NCBI GenBank assembly: GCA_965243545.1
Contig: OZ251573.1
Location: 4,526,001-4,590,000 of the forward strand
Direction of reading: 5' to 3'
Source of the DNA: CATQHW01 sp965243545
GTDB lineage: Bacteria > Spirochaetota > Spirochaetia > SZUA-6 > Bin103
Length of the DNA: 64,000 nucleotides
Numbering within the stretch: the stretch's first letter is position 1; the number at the start of each line of letters is the position of its first letter. The notes beneath the pieces are model-generated. The model saw only the letters and a list, made by a program, of their open reading frames with translations, was not told the DNA's origin and did not search any database. A program made the position numbers and the translations under genes. Positions 25,901 through 33,690 of the stretch are shown here, piece by piece.

Positions 25901-26071
25901 CTTGGCGGCGTGACCCTGGCGCTTCAGCCAGCCGGCGAGACGCTTTCGTTCGACGTTGGCGTTGTCGGGAAGGTTCTTCCAGTGACCGAGATCGTCGTAA
26001 CCAAGCGCGTCGCGGACGAACTCGACCACGCGCAGTTGCGTGCGAAGCTCTCGTTCGCCGACCGTGTTCAT
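22928..26071 (-). CDS. hsdR: Type I restriction enzyme, R subunit
   Basis: 1047 aa, full length. N-terminal PD-(D/E)xK nuclease: D136 in KRPDIVLY and E150-x-K152 in VLELKRS. SF2 translocase: Walker A HTQGSGKS (278-285), LIVTDRTELDEQ, DECH at 391-394 in VDECHRTQSG, IGFTGTPL, and later LLIVVDKLLTGFDAP and QAICRVNRLD (motif VI). The C-terminal helical part contacts the methylase. Translocates and cuts DNA lacking the methyl mark when bound to HsdM2S. ATGA overlap with the AlbA gene before it. All catalytic residues are present, so restriction should be active. Confidence 0.95.
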   Translation of the reverse strand: MNTVGERELRTQLRVVEFVRDALGYDDLGHWKNLPDNANVERKRLAGWLKRQGHAAKVIDKALDALNKAAALGGGKTLYDANREVYGLLRYGVKVRPEIGENTVTVWLIDWDNPDANDFGVAEEVTITGQQPKRPDIVLYVNGIAVAVLELKRSTRSAAQGIRQNLDSQKKEFIRPFFATVQLLLAGNETEGLRYGVVETPEKHWLRWKESAAHPVAGDNALLRELGQLCSKERLLEIVHDFMVFDAGVKKTCRHNQYFGVRAARENVSDRAGGIIWHTQGSGKSLTMVWLAKWIREHITDSRVLIVTDRTELDEQIEAVFKGVSEEIYRTTSGADLARALGDSANWLIASLIQKFGASEEGDVDAFVEGLRAHVHHKGIRAKGEFVVFVDECHRTQSGKLHDALKEVLPKATLIGFTGTPLLKADKPRSIETFGPYIHTYKYDEAVADGVVLDLRYEARDVDQNLTSQDRVDQWFEAKTGGLTDVAKAQLKQRWGTMRSVLSSQDRLRKIVADILLDMEMRDRLKSGRGNALLVSDSIYSACRFFELFRQTDLAGKCAIITSYRPNAADVKGEESGEGLTEKLLQYGIYRTMLAEHFDEREDSAVHKVERFEQEVKQRFVDQPGQMKLLIVVDKLLTGFDAPPATYLYIDKSMQDHGLFQAICRVNRLDGEDKEYGYVIDYKDLFRSLERSITDYTGEAFDGYDAADVQGLLKDRLEQGRERLEEAREAIKALCEPVDPPRDTAAYLRYFCAADSGDAEHLKENERERLSLYKLTAALLRAYANLANEMSEAGYSAAEAQAIKAEVRHYETVRQEVKLASGDYVDMKMYEPAMRHLLDTYIRADESVQVSTFDDLTLVRMIVERGAEAVADLPEGIRKNRETTSETIENNVRRLIIDERAVNPKYYERMSDLLDALIRQRKQEALSYREYLDRIVDITRKASNPASRAAYPARIDSGPLRALYDNLKDPDPLRERGPAYGRGTPEGDPREELAVQVDQAIRGVKKADWRGNRFKEREVRNAIQAVLGDDDGSITTIFDVAKAQHEY

Positions 26072-27600
26072 GACGTCGTTCCGAGTCGCGTCGATGCGGT
26101 CACCGCGGCGCGGCCCTTGGCCGTCAGCCGGTATCGCTGGAGGCGGCTGCGCGGCCTGTCGGGAAGGGTGTACTCGATCATCCTCTCCACTACGAGTTGC
26201 CGAACTACCTTGTTGAGTTGGCCCGAAACCTGTTTCTGTCCCAGGCTCCGAGACAACGCAGCCTTTGCCATCGCGCCCTCGGCCAGCAGAACCAGCAGTT
26301 TTGCCTCAAGCGACTCTGGCTGCAATCTGTCTGGATACGCCGACTCTGGCTGCTCCCACTCTGGCTGCGCGCTCGAATCTCGTTGTGACTCTAGCTGACA
26401 ATCTGGCTGCGACTCTCGCAGCGAATCTGGCCCTGGCTGTGACTCTGGCTGCGCTCCGTTTGGCCCTTCCCTGACGACCCCATCCGCTGCCTGGTACGCG
26501 GCGGAGTATTGAAACTCCAACCACACGCCGCCGCCCGGTTCGATCCTCCACTCCGGCCGCGGGTTGCCGGCCGTGTCGCATGCGCTGGTGATGCGCCGGA
26601 TGCCGCGGCCCCACGCCTCGATCATCCCTGCCCGAAAGAACGCATAGGCGATTCCCGGGTTGTGGGGTCTCGACGCATGTTCCTCAGCGAGGCGCTCGAC
26701 CGTCCAGTCGGGCGGCAGGCGCCCGGGATTCCATAGCTGGATACGGTCATCATACACGCGAATCTGAATCGGTACGGGATCGGCATAATCGCGATGTATC
26801 ACGGCATTGATCACCGCCTCACGCATCGCCGCGCGCGGTATCGGAAAGGTCTCGACTCGATATATGCCTTTGTAGGAAACCAGTCCACGCGAATACTTGG
26901 AGTAGAGCAAGTCCATGGTCCGGTCGACCTGCGTAAACAGATTGCCTTCGATCACGTCCTGGAACAGGATCTCGGCGCCTCGAAAACATCCGATCTTCAC
27001 GTACGCGTCCCGCACCAGCGCCCCCGGCTCAGGATGGAAGAGGAGCACGGCGGCGCGCTTGAGATACTCGCCCTCCCGCAGGCGGAGCTTCTCGATCACG
27101 CCGGCGTCGGGATCGTCGATAATGTCCTCGTCCACGCGCCCGCTGGTGGCGGCGCGGCTGCGGAACTCATCCAGCGTACGAGCGTCCAGGTCATTGAGGC
27201 TGACGCCGGGCAGCGGTACGTCATCCCACGTGCGCCCGTATCTCTGCAACAGAAAGCGATTCAAGGCCGCGCCGCGAAGTATCTGCTTGGTGCTGCCGGT
27301 CCGGTAGTGAAACTCGCCCTTGTAGCTGATCGGGTTGGGGTAGGGTTCCACGACGATCTGCAGGTACTCCTTCTCGGATTCCGTCTTCAGGTTCACGTCG
27401 ACCACGATGCCGAGCGATGCAAGCGCCTTGTTGGGGATCTCTTCGAGCAGCCGAAGCACATCCTTCGCGCCGATCACTTCGCCCCGATCGTTCCTGCCGA
27501 TCTCCAGCACGCCGCCCTGCGCGTTGGCGAACCCGCAGATCCACTTCAGGTACTCATCCCGCCATGTTTCCTTCCACTCGACAAGCTGACTCTCTCTCAC
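26068..27600 (-). CDS. AlbA-domain ATP-binding protein of the RM operon, with QPES-rich linker
   Basis: 510 aa from a GTG overlapping the hsdS stop. Order: AlbA_2/Schlafen-type domain (about 5-110; VEWKETWRDEYLKWICGFANAQGG), linker, HATPase_c_4 with EAVINAVIHRDY (261-272) and WGRGIRR, then a Gln/Pro/Glu/Ser repeat linker (about 383-432) and a C-terminal winged helix (LEAKLLVLLAEGAMAKAALSRSLG). Proteins of this type are frequent inside type I RM operons and may regulate or protect; function unproven. The linker is encoded by degenerate short repeats at about 26310-26460. Confidence 0.8.
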   Translation of the reverse strand: MRESQLVEWKETWRDEYLKWICGFANAQGGVLEIGRNDRGEVIGAKDVLRLLEEIPNKALASLGIVVDVNLKTESEKEYLQIVVEPYPNPISYKGEFHYRTGSTKQILRGAALNRFLLQRYGRTWDDVPLPGVSLNDLDARTLDEFRSRAATSGRVDEDIIDDPDAGVIEKLRLREGEYLKRAAVLLFHPEPGALVRDAYVKIGCFRGAEILFQDVIEGNLFTQVDRTMDLLYSKYSRGLVSYKGIYRVETFPIPRAAMREAVINAVIHRDYADPVPIQIRVYDDRIQLWNPGRLPPDWTVERLAEEHASRPHNPGIAYAFFRAGMIEAWGRGIRRITSACDTAGNPRPEWRIEPGGGVWLEFQYSAAYQAADGVVREGPNGAQPESQPGPDSLRESQPDCQLESQRDSSAQPEWEQPESAYPDRLQPESLEAKLLVLLAEGAMAKAALSRSLGQKQVSGQLNKVVRQLVVERMIEYTLPDRPRSRLQRYRLTAKGRAAVTASTRLGTTS

Positions 27601-28220
27601 GACGCGCCCTCGCTACCTGTCCTGGTCACCGGCTTCGCCAGCCGCACGCTCCTGCTGAGAAGCTGCTGCACTACCGCCTGCCTGATGGCTCCTTTCTTTT
27701 CCCGAAGTAGCTCCAGTACGTGAATCTCAGTGTCGATGTCGTCGAGTATGGCCACAATGGCCTTTTGTTCTCGATATGGCGGAACCGGGATCTTGAGGTC
27801 TTGGTATTCAGAGATGTAATACCGCTTGTGGTCACCTACGGGAAACCTGATCGTCTGCATTAGCTCGAATACGTACCGAAGGTCAACGTTATCGTGCTTC
27901 GGTCGGAGTATTTTTATAGCGGAAGATTTTACCTTGAATGGAAACGTAGCGTACTTACAGTCTGTGGTAAAGTCGTCAAAGACTATGGCCGGCACGTTTT
28001 GAAAGATATTGGAGGTTTCGTCTGTGTATCCTAAGATAAACGTCTTGTTGGCTGTCAGGACTGGTGTATCTCCGCTCGTAAGATACTCCGTAGATTTCAC
28101 AATGTATTGGTCTGGTCGCTCGTATGTCAGCAGTTCTCCTATGCGTCGGTGCTGCCAGTGGTTGTCAACTAAACCCGGCAGTCGGTCCTCTGACCGCGGT
28201 GGGAAGTTGGTCGTGCTCAT
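27597..28220 (-). CDS. hsdS: Type I restriction specificity subunit, half-length (one recognition domain)
   Basis: 207 aa from the ATG overlapping the hsdM stop. Normal HsdS is about 400 aa with two target-recognition domains. This one has a single TRD (about 20-150; RRIGELLTYERPDQYIVKST ... FDDFTTDCKYATFPFKV) and one conserved helical arm (ISEYQDLKIPVPPYREQKAIVAILDDID ... LELLREKKGAIRQAVVQQLL). Half-S proteins can dimerise to recognise a symmetric bipartite site. Bases 27780-28130 are visibly richer in A+T than the surroundings, as expected of a recently acquired TRD. Confidence 0.85.
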   Translation of the reverse strand: MSTTNFPPRSEDRLPGLVDNHWQHRRIGELLTYERPDQYIVKSTEYLTSGDTPVLTANKTFILGYTDETSNIFQNVPAIVFDDFTTDCKYATFPFKVKSSAIKILRPKHDNVDLRYVFELMQTIRFPVGDHKRYYISEYQDLKIPVPPYREQKAIVAILDDIDTEIHVLELLREKKGAIRQAVVQQLLSRSVRLAKPVTRTGSEGAS

Positions 28221-30670
28221 GTCGGAAATCCCATTGTTTCGAGATGAGCGGTAACCTTGTTGCCGAACCTGAGCACCTCCTGCTCGATCTCGGACAATGG
28301 CGTAATGTAACGTCGCGCGAGCTTGCGTAGGCGGCCGGCGAGCATCTGGGAGAGAGTCTGAAGATCCTCGGCGATAGCGGCATGGATGCTTGCGCACCAC
28401 TTGTCGTTGATGACCAGCGCCTTGATCTCGGTGGCGGTCAGCGAGGCGTAGCGGGCCAGAACCGCACGGTCCAGGGCGGCTTGAGCTTCCCTGAGAGCTC
28501 GGCCAGCTTTGGATTCGGCGTCGAGCAGGTCGAGGCAACGCCCGAGGATGTTTTGCTCCTCGTCGTTATCGGGTTCGCCGTTGAGGCTCCTGAGCCGGGC
28601 CTTTACCGAGGACACGGTGACGTTGCCGCGCTCGGTGGCCACCTCCTTCAGTACGCCGTCTTCGCCGCCTGCCGAAGCTGAGTGCTCTTCGACGAAGTCG
28701 TCCAGCTTGCGGATGGCGGTGTCGTGGATGCCGCGGAGCTTCTCGATGTCGGTCTGCTCGGAGGCGAACCAGCGGGCGGCGATCAGCGCGGGCGGTATCA
28801 GGTCCGTCTTGTACTTCCGGCGCCCGATGGCCAAGTCGGGCGTTTCCTTTATCCGCCGCGCCCGGTCCGGGACGATCTCGCGGGGTTGCGCCGCCCGGAC
28901 CCAACCTTCGGCGGCGATGAGATAGACGTCGTCCTGCATCACGGCGTCCCAGTAGTCCATCAAGCGTTGGTACACGTCATACCGGTCGAGCAACGGGACG
29001 TCGGCGAAGCGCGCCAGCAGGTCCTCGGACACGGTACGGATCACTGCTCCCGGAAGCGTGTGGGCGTCGATCCGGCGGAGGTGCGGTTCGTGCTCTCTGC
29101 GCCAAGCGTCGAAGATGGCGGCAACGCGGCCCTTGAACGACGTGAAGTCGGCGGACCCCAAGATCGCCTCTTTGACGTGGTGAGGTTCTATGCACGGATC
29201 GCTGTAGCCAGGGCGGCCGTTCGGTTGGAACAGCGTCCGGCGGAGCGTTGGGAACACGGCCCAGTAGGGAACCAGGCCGTCGAGATCGCGGTCAGGAATG
29301 CCGCCGCGCAGATGGGCTTGGAGGTCGTGCAGGTCTTCGGGTTCGCTGGAATCGACGTAGCGCGGGATGTTGAGGTTGTAGTTGTTGGCAGCGCCGGCGA
29401 TCTCCTCGACCGGCGCCATGCGTGAGTAACGCGGTACGTCGATCTGCCGGTTGAACACGTCCACGATGCGATGGATGTCCTGCGCGCGCAGCCGGTTCTT
29501 GTTGCCGTCCTTGATATAGCCGCGGCTGGCGTCGACCATGAAGATGCCGCGGCGGGCGGCGGCGCTTTCCTTGTCGATGACCAGGATGCAGGCGGGAATG
29601 CCGGTGCCGTAGAACAGGTTCGCCGGCAGGCCGATGACGCCCTTGATGAAGCCGCGCCCGATGAGGTTGCGCCGAATGTCCGCCTCCCGGTTGCCGCGGA
29701 ACAACACGCCGTGCGGCAGGATGATCGCGCCTTTGCCGGTGCTCTTGAGCGACGTGATCAGATGCAGGAGAAAGGCGTAGTCCCCGTTCTTGGCAGGCGG
29801 GACGCCGTAGGCGAAGCGCCCGTACCGGTCGCGCTCCGGATCGAGTCCGGTGGACCACGCTTTGGCCGAAAACGGAGGATTGGCGACGGCGAAGTCAAAG
29901 GTCTTGAGTCTGCTGTCCGGGTTCTTGAAGTAGGGATCGGCCAGCGTGTTGCCGCGCCACAACTCGGCGGTGGGCTGGTCGTGCAAGATCATGTTCATCC
30001 GCGCCAGCGCCCAGGTCACGTTGTCCATCTCCTGGCCGTAGATGGAAAGGCCGTTTGGCGCCTGGTCGGCCGCCTTGAGCAGCAGCGAGCCAGAGCCGCA
30101 GGCCGGATCGTAGATGGTCTGATCCTGGCGGGTATCCGCGCCGATGCCGACTACCTGGGCCATGATGCGGGACACTTCGGCCGGCGTGTAGAACTGACCC
30201 TTGCTCTTGCCCGACTCGGTGGCGAAGTGCTGCATCAGGTATTCGTAGGCGTCGCCGAGCAGATCGTCGCCTTCGGTGCGGTTGGCGCGGAAGTCGAGCC
30301 CGTCGAAGATGGCCACCAGCTTGGAGAGCCGATCCTGCATCTCTTTGCCGGCGCCGAGTTTGCTTTCGTCGTTGAAATCGGCTTGGTCGATTACTCCCTT
30401 GAGGTCGTTGGCCTCGGCGAGCGTGCTGATGATCGTGTTGATCTTGTCGCCGATCTCCTTGTCGCCCCGGAGTTTCACCATGTCGGCGAAGCCGCCGCCT
30501 TCGGGTACTTCGATGACCGCGTTGGAATTGCCGGCATACTTGTCGGAGACGTACTTCATGAACAGCAGCGTCAGCACGTAGTCCTTGTACTGCGATGCGT
30601 CCATGCCGCCGCGCAGCTCGTCGCAGCTCTGCCACAACGAGGAATAGAGTTGCGATTTCTTCAGCGCCAT
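28217..30670 (-). CDS. hsdM: Type I restriction modification N6-adenine methyltransferase, M subunit
   Basis: 817 aa. HsdM N-terminal helical domain (ALKKSQLYSSLWQSCDELRG), then the methylase: FYTPAEVSRIMAQ, SAM motif I DPACGSGSLLL (188-198) and catalytic NPPF (264-267). After the usual end near 500 comes an extra 300 residues (YWAVFPTLRRTLFQPNGRPGY, KRRKYKTDLIPP-like region, helical coiled tail), a long-form HsdM. Transfers methyl from S-adenosylmethionine to adenine at the HsdS-defined site. Starts 3 bp after the GNAT stop; no Shine-Dalgarno, so it may rely on coupling to the GNAT gene. Confidence 0.95.
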   Translation of the reverse strand: MALKKSQLYSSLWQSCDELRGGMDASQYKDYVLTLLFMKYVSDKYAGNSNAVIEVPEGGGFADMVKLRGDKEIGDKINTIISTLAEANDLKGVIDQADFNDESKLGAGKEMQDRLSKLVAIFDGLDFRANRTEGDDLLGDAYEYLMQHFATESGKSKGQFYTPAEVSRIMAQVVGIGADTRQDQTIYDPACGSGSLLLKAADQAPNGLSIYGQEMDNVTWALARMNMILHDQPTAELWRGNTLADPYFKNPDSRLKTFDFAVANPPFSAKAWSTGLDPERDRYGRFAYGVPPAKNGDYAFLLHLITSLKSTGKGAIILPHGVLFRGNREADIRRNLIGRGFIKGVIGLPANLFYGTGIPACILVIDKESAAARRGIFMVDASRGYIKDGNKNRLRAQDIHRIVDVFNRQIDVPRYSRMAPVEEIAGAANNYNLNIPRYVDSSEPEDLHDLQAHLRGGIPDRDLDGLVPYWAVFPTLRRTLFQPNGRPGYSDPCIEPHHVKEAILGSADFTSFKGRVAAIFDAWRREHEPHLRRIDAHTLPGAVIRTVSEDLLARFADVPLLDRYDVYQRLMDYWDAVMQDDVYLIAAEGWVRAAQPREIVPDRARRIKETPDLAIGRRKYKTDLIPPALIAARWFASEQTDIEKLRGIHDTAIRKLDDFVEEHSASAGGEDGVLKEVATERGNVTVSSVKARLRSLNGEPDNDEEQNILGRCLDLLDAESKAGRALREAQAALDRAVLARYASLTATEIKALVINDKWCASIHAAIAEDLQTLSQMLAGRLRKLARRYITPLSEIEQEVLRFGNKVTAHLETMGFPT

Positions 30671-30673
30671 TCG

Positions 30674-31774
30674 TCAGTTCACAGCCGCCTTGGGGGCGGA
30701 GGCAGTCCCGGCGGCCTGCGCTTCCTGCCACGGCTGGCGCTCGCCGTAGAACGACTGGCGCGGCCTGGTCGGAGCGGCCGGCGGCGTCAGGTCGCGCAGC
30801 ATGATCACCAGGTCGGTGAACCGGTCGCCGGAGCGCAGCCGCCGCGGCCAGCGGGCGCCGTCGACAAAGCCGGCCGACTCCGCGAGCCGGCGCTGCTCGC
30901 CGTCGGCGGCGGCGACCGAAAGCGCCAACTGCGCGATACCGAGCGCCGACGCGCGCTCGGCGGCGGCGTCCAGGAGGTCGGCGGCGCGGTCGAAGTACGG
31001 CCGGCCGACGCGAAAGCTCACCTCCGCGACATGCTGCTCGCAGAAGGTGTCGAACCGCCGGAAGGCGGCGGCGCCGACTACGCGCGCGCCCGGCGCCTCC
31101 AGCACCAGAAACGCCCCGTTGCCGTCTTCGGTCGCGCGCAGTACGCGGACGAAGTGACTTTCGTACCGCGTGTCCCGGAACGACCCCGACAGCGGGTCCT
31201 TGAGCAGCCACGGCGGATCAGGGTGGTTGTACAGCGCGCAGAGCCGGGCCAGATCGCCAAAGTGCGCGTCCCGTATCGCCGCGCCGCCGCCGGCGAACCA
31301 GCGGTCGTCGAAGTCGCCGGCGCCGGGGGCCAAGTAGCGCATGCCGTCGCCGACGTGGCAGCGGAAGCCGTGGCTTTCGTACAGCCGGCCGGCGATCGGG
31401 TTGGTCGTGCACAGGTAGAGCGCCTGCCCGCCCTGCGCGGTGAAGTGGCGAACGAGCGCTCCGACCAGCGCCGAAGCGACGCCGCGGCGCCGGAAGCGCT
31501 CCTCGGTGGCGACGAACTGCACCGTGCCGACGTCGCGGCTGTCCCGAGCTGCGTAGTAGCACATCGTGCCGGCGATCCGGTCGCCGACGCGGCCGATGAA
31601 GTGCGGGGCGTACATCCAGCGGTTGAGGCCGCCGGCCATCATTTCCTCACGGATCAGCGGCCACCAGCACAGACGGTTCCAGTCGCAGGCGCGGCTGACC
31701 GGCGGCTCGATGATCTCGATCTCCAGCGTGCTTCCGTCGCGCAACGGCGCTTCCAGGGCCAAGGGCTGGCTCAT
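30674..31774 (-). CDS. GNAT-family acetyltransferase, probably two GNAT domains
   Basis: 366 aa from the ATG at 31774; an upstream in-frame start (31840) adds 22 residues of low interest. The first half has the acetyl-CoA binding loop TEERFRRRGVASALVGALV and LYLCTTNPIAGRLYESHGF, classic GNAT motifs A and B. The second half (AIRDAHFGDLARLCALYN ... VVGAAAFRRFDTF ... ADLLDAAAERASALGIAQLAL) looks like a degenerate second GNAT. Substrate unknown. Its stop is 3 bp before hsdM, so the RM operon may begin with this gene. Confidence 0.75.
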   Translation of the reverse strand: MSQPLALEAPLRDGSTLEIEIIEPPVSRACDWNRLCWWPLIREEMMAGGLNRWMYAPHFIGRVGDRIAGTMCYYAARDSRDVGTVQFVATEERFRRRGVASALVGALVRHFTAQGGQALYLCTTNPIAGRLYESHGFRCHVGDGMRYLAPGAGDFDDRWFAGGGAAIRDAHFGDLARLCALYNHPDPPWLLKDPLSGSFRDTRYESHFVRVLRATEDGNGAFLVLEAPGARVVGAAAFRRFDTFCEQHVAEVSFRVGRPYFDRAADLLDAAAERASALGIAQLALSVAAADGEQRRLAESAGFVDGARWPRRLRSGDRFTDLVIMLRDLTPPAAPTRPRQSFYGERQPWQEAQAAGTASAPKAAVN

Positions 31775-31869
31775 GCCGGTCAGGATGCCAGGAATTCGCG
31801 GCCGCGGGTACATGGCCGGCCGCCGAGCAGTCCTGGCCATCGGCCGCGCCGCGGCGCGATTGGCTGAGC

Positions 31870-31896
31870 GGGGGCCGGAGCGGTGCTCCGGCCCCC
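31870..31896 (-). terminator. Perfect GC hairpin after the lamin-tail lipoprotein gene
   Basis: GGGGGCCGGAGC and GCTCCGGCCCCC form a 12-bp perfect stem with a 3-nt loop, 10 bases after the stop at 31907 in the direction of transcription. No T tract follows, so efficiency is uncertain. It separates the lipoprotein transcript from the GNAT/RM genes. Confidence 0.6.
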
Positions 31897-31906
31897 TGCG
31901 GTCGGG

Positions 31907-33613
31907 TCAGGTACAGGTGTTGGTCTTGCCCGGGGTGGCGGTCATGACGCGGAAGTCGGCGCCGTTGTCGTTGCTGTCGGAGCCGTTGGGGCAACGGCCG
32001 ATCGACTTGTCGGCGGCGGTGGACGGATCGGTCGGCGCGGACGCGCCTTCGCCGAGGCCGGTGGGGGTCCCTTCGTACTGGACCGCGTCCATCACCTTGT
32101 CATCGGCGATCCGCACGATGCGCACGGCGTCCGGGCCCTGCTGCAGGCCGCTGCTGCCGAGCGTGATCTTGACGGTGTCGGACGGCAGCGTGGCCGCGCC
32201 AAGCACCGCGCTGTCGCCGATCACCAGGTACTTGCCGGCGGCGAGCGACCCGGTCCCCGTGTAAGTGGCGTACGCCTCCTTGCCGCTGCCGTCGACCATC
32301 TCGATGCGGTAGCCGGTCAGGTCCACGGCGCTGGAGCCGGGGTTGAGTATCTCCACGAACTCGCTGGAGTCGCTGCTGCCGGGCTGGTCGTAGTCGATCT
32401 CGTTGATCACCAGGTCGGCCGCCGGCAGCTGCAGGCCGTCCGGGAACAGATTGGCCGGGACCGTGAAGGTGGCGGTGGAGGAGAGGTCGCCTTCGGTGGC
32501 GGTGACCGACAACGTGCCGGTCTTGGTCTGGTCGTAGCCGGTCAGGACGGCGGGGTTGACCTTCGTGTCGGCGAACGAGGTGCCGGTGGCTCCGGCGCCG
32601 GTGAACGCCCAAAGGTAGGTGACGCCGGAGCCGTCGCCGGCGCTGGAGACGACCGCGTTCCACAACACGCCGGCGGGCGTGCGGCGCCCGGCTATGCTCA
32701 GCACCGCCGGCCCCAGGTTTGCCGACAGGCCGGCCGGTTCCTCCACCGGGATGCGGAAGTCGACCGCGACGCGGTTGCCGGCGGCGTTGGTCACCGTGAC
32801 CTTTGCCGTATAGCCACCCTTCGCGCCCGGCGCCGTGTAGGTGCTGGTGATCGTGGCGGCGCCGGTCGCGCCTTCGTTTGGACTGGTCGTGGTGACCGTG
32901 CCGGAAGGCGGCGCGAAGACGCCGTTGCTGAACCGGTAGCTCAGCGTCTCCGCCTTCTTGCCGGTCACCGACACGGTCACCGTGGCGCTGCCGCCGGCGC
33001 GGATCTGCTGCGTGGTGATCGCGGAGACGACCGGGAACTGGCCGGCGCCGCCACTGCCGGTCTCCGCGGCCAGATTGATGGTCAACGCGGCGGTGGCGCG
33101 GGTGAGCGTAGCGGTGTGCGTGCCCCGGAACAGCACGGTGTCGCTGCTGTCCTTTGCCACCGCCGTGAAGGTGATCGGCGTGTCGAGCGTGATTCCCGTC
33201 AGCGTGCCGATCCAGGCGCCATCCGACTTGGTGAGCTCCACCGTGGCAAGCTGAGGCTGCTGCTGACCGCCGGAGTCCCTCCCGGACGCGGTGATCGTGA
33301 CCGCAGTGACGTCGGCGTGGCTGCCGACCGCCGCGTACGACGGCGGCGGAGGCGCATCGGGCGCCGCGAACCTGCCTGCGGCCGGCGCCGCGGCGGCGAC
33401 CGGAACGGCGCGGCTGGCCGGCCGGGCCGGGGCGAGCGACGGCACCGACACCCGCACGTCGACGTCGCCGGTCCGGTACCGGACCGGCGTGGGCGCCGGG
33501 GCCGGCCCCGACGCCCCATCCGGGAAGATCGGCATCAGGTCGGAACAGGCGACGAACGACGCGGCGATGGCCGCGATCGCAACGCGGCCCAACGTAGTGA
33601 GTAGATGTTTCAT
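31907..33613 (-). CDS. Lipoprotein with Ig-like repeats and a C-terminal lamin-tail domain
   Basis: 568 aa from the ATG at 33613 (in-frame start at 33649 possible). Signal with lipobox VAC (Cys about 23). A Pro/Ala-rich spacer leads to Thr/Ser/Val-rich beta domains (about 100-400) resembling bacterial Ig-like folds. The C-terminal LTD domain is clear: ADLVINEIDYDQPGSSDSSE, FVEILNPGSSAVDLTGYRIE, GKYLVIGD and a final DFRVMTATPGKTNTCT. LTD domains occur in secreted and surface proteins, often with nucleases or for attachment. Likely exported to the cell surface; the ligand is unknown. Confidence 0.75.
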   Translation of the reverse strand: MKHLLTTLGRVAIAAIAASFVACSDLMPIFPDGASGPAPAPTPVRYRTGDVDVRVSVPSLAPARPASRAVPVAAAAPAAGRFAAPDAPPPPSYAAVGSHADVTAVTITASGRDSGGQQQPQLATVELTKSDGAWIGTLTGITLDTPITFTAVAKDSSDTVLFRGTHTATLTRATAALTINLAAETGSGGAGQFPVVSAITTQQIRAGGSATVTVSVTGKKAETLSYRFSNGVFAPPSGTVTTTSPNEGATGAATITSTYTAPGAKGGYTAKVTVTNAAGNRVAVDFRIPVEEPAGLSANLGPAVLSIAGRRTPAGVLWNAVVSSAGDGSGVTYLWAFTGAGATGTSFADTKVNPAVLTGYDQTKTGTLSVTATEGDLSSTATFTVPANLFPDGLQLPAADLVINEIDYDQPGSSDSSEFVEILNPGSSAVDLTGYRIEMVDGSGKEAYATYTGTGSLAAGKYLVIGDSAVLGAATLPSDTVKITLGSSGLQQGPDAVRIVRIADDKVMDAVQYEGTPTGLGEGASAPTDPSTAADKSIGRCPNGSDSNDNGADFRVMTATPGKTNTCT

Positions 33614-33690
33614 ACCCACTACAGTGCCCGGGCGTCCGTAGCGCTTCACGCACGCGCGGACGCCCCTCTACGCGCCGGCGGCGGCGTCCT

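Noticed and set aside
26310..26465. CRISPR-like repeat array
   Set aside because: The units are short, degenerate, in frame and lie inside a coding linker; no spacers of constant length.
33658..33689. Hairpin GGACGCC/GGCGTCC after the beta-helix gene
   Set aside because: Only 7 bp with a 19-nt loop in very GC-rich DNA and no T tract; not convincing as a terminator.
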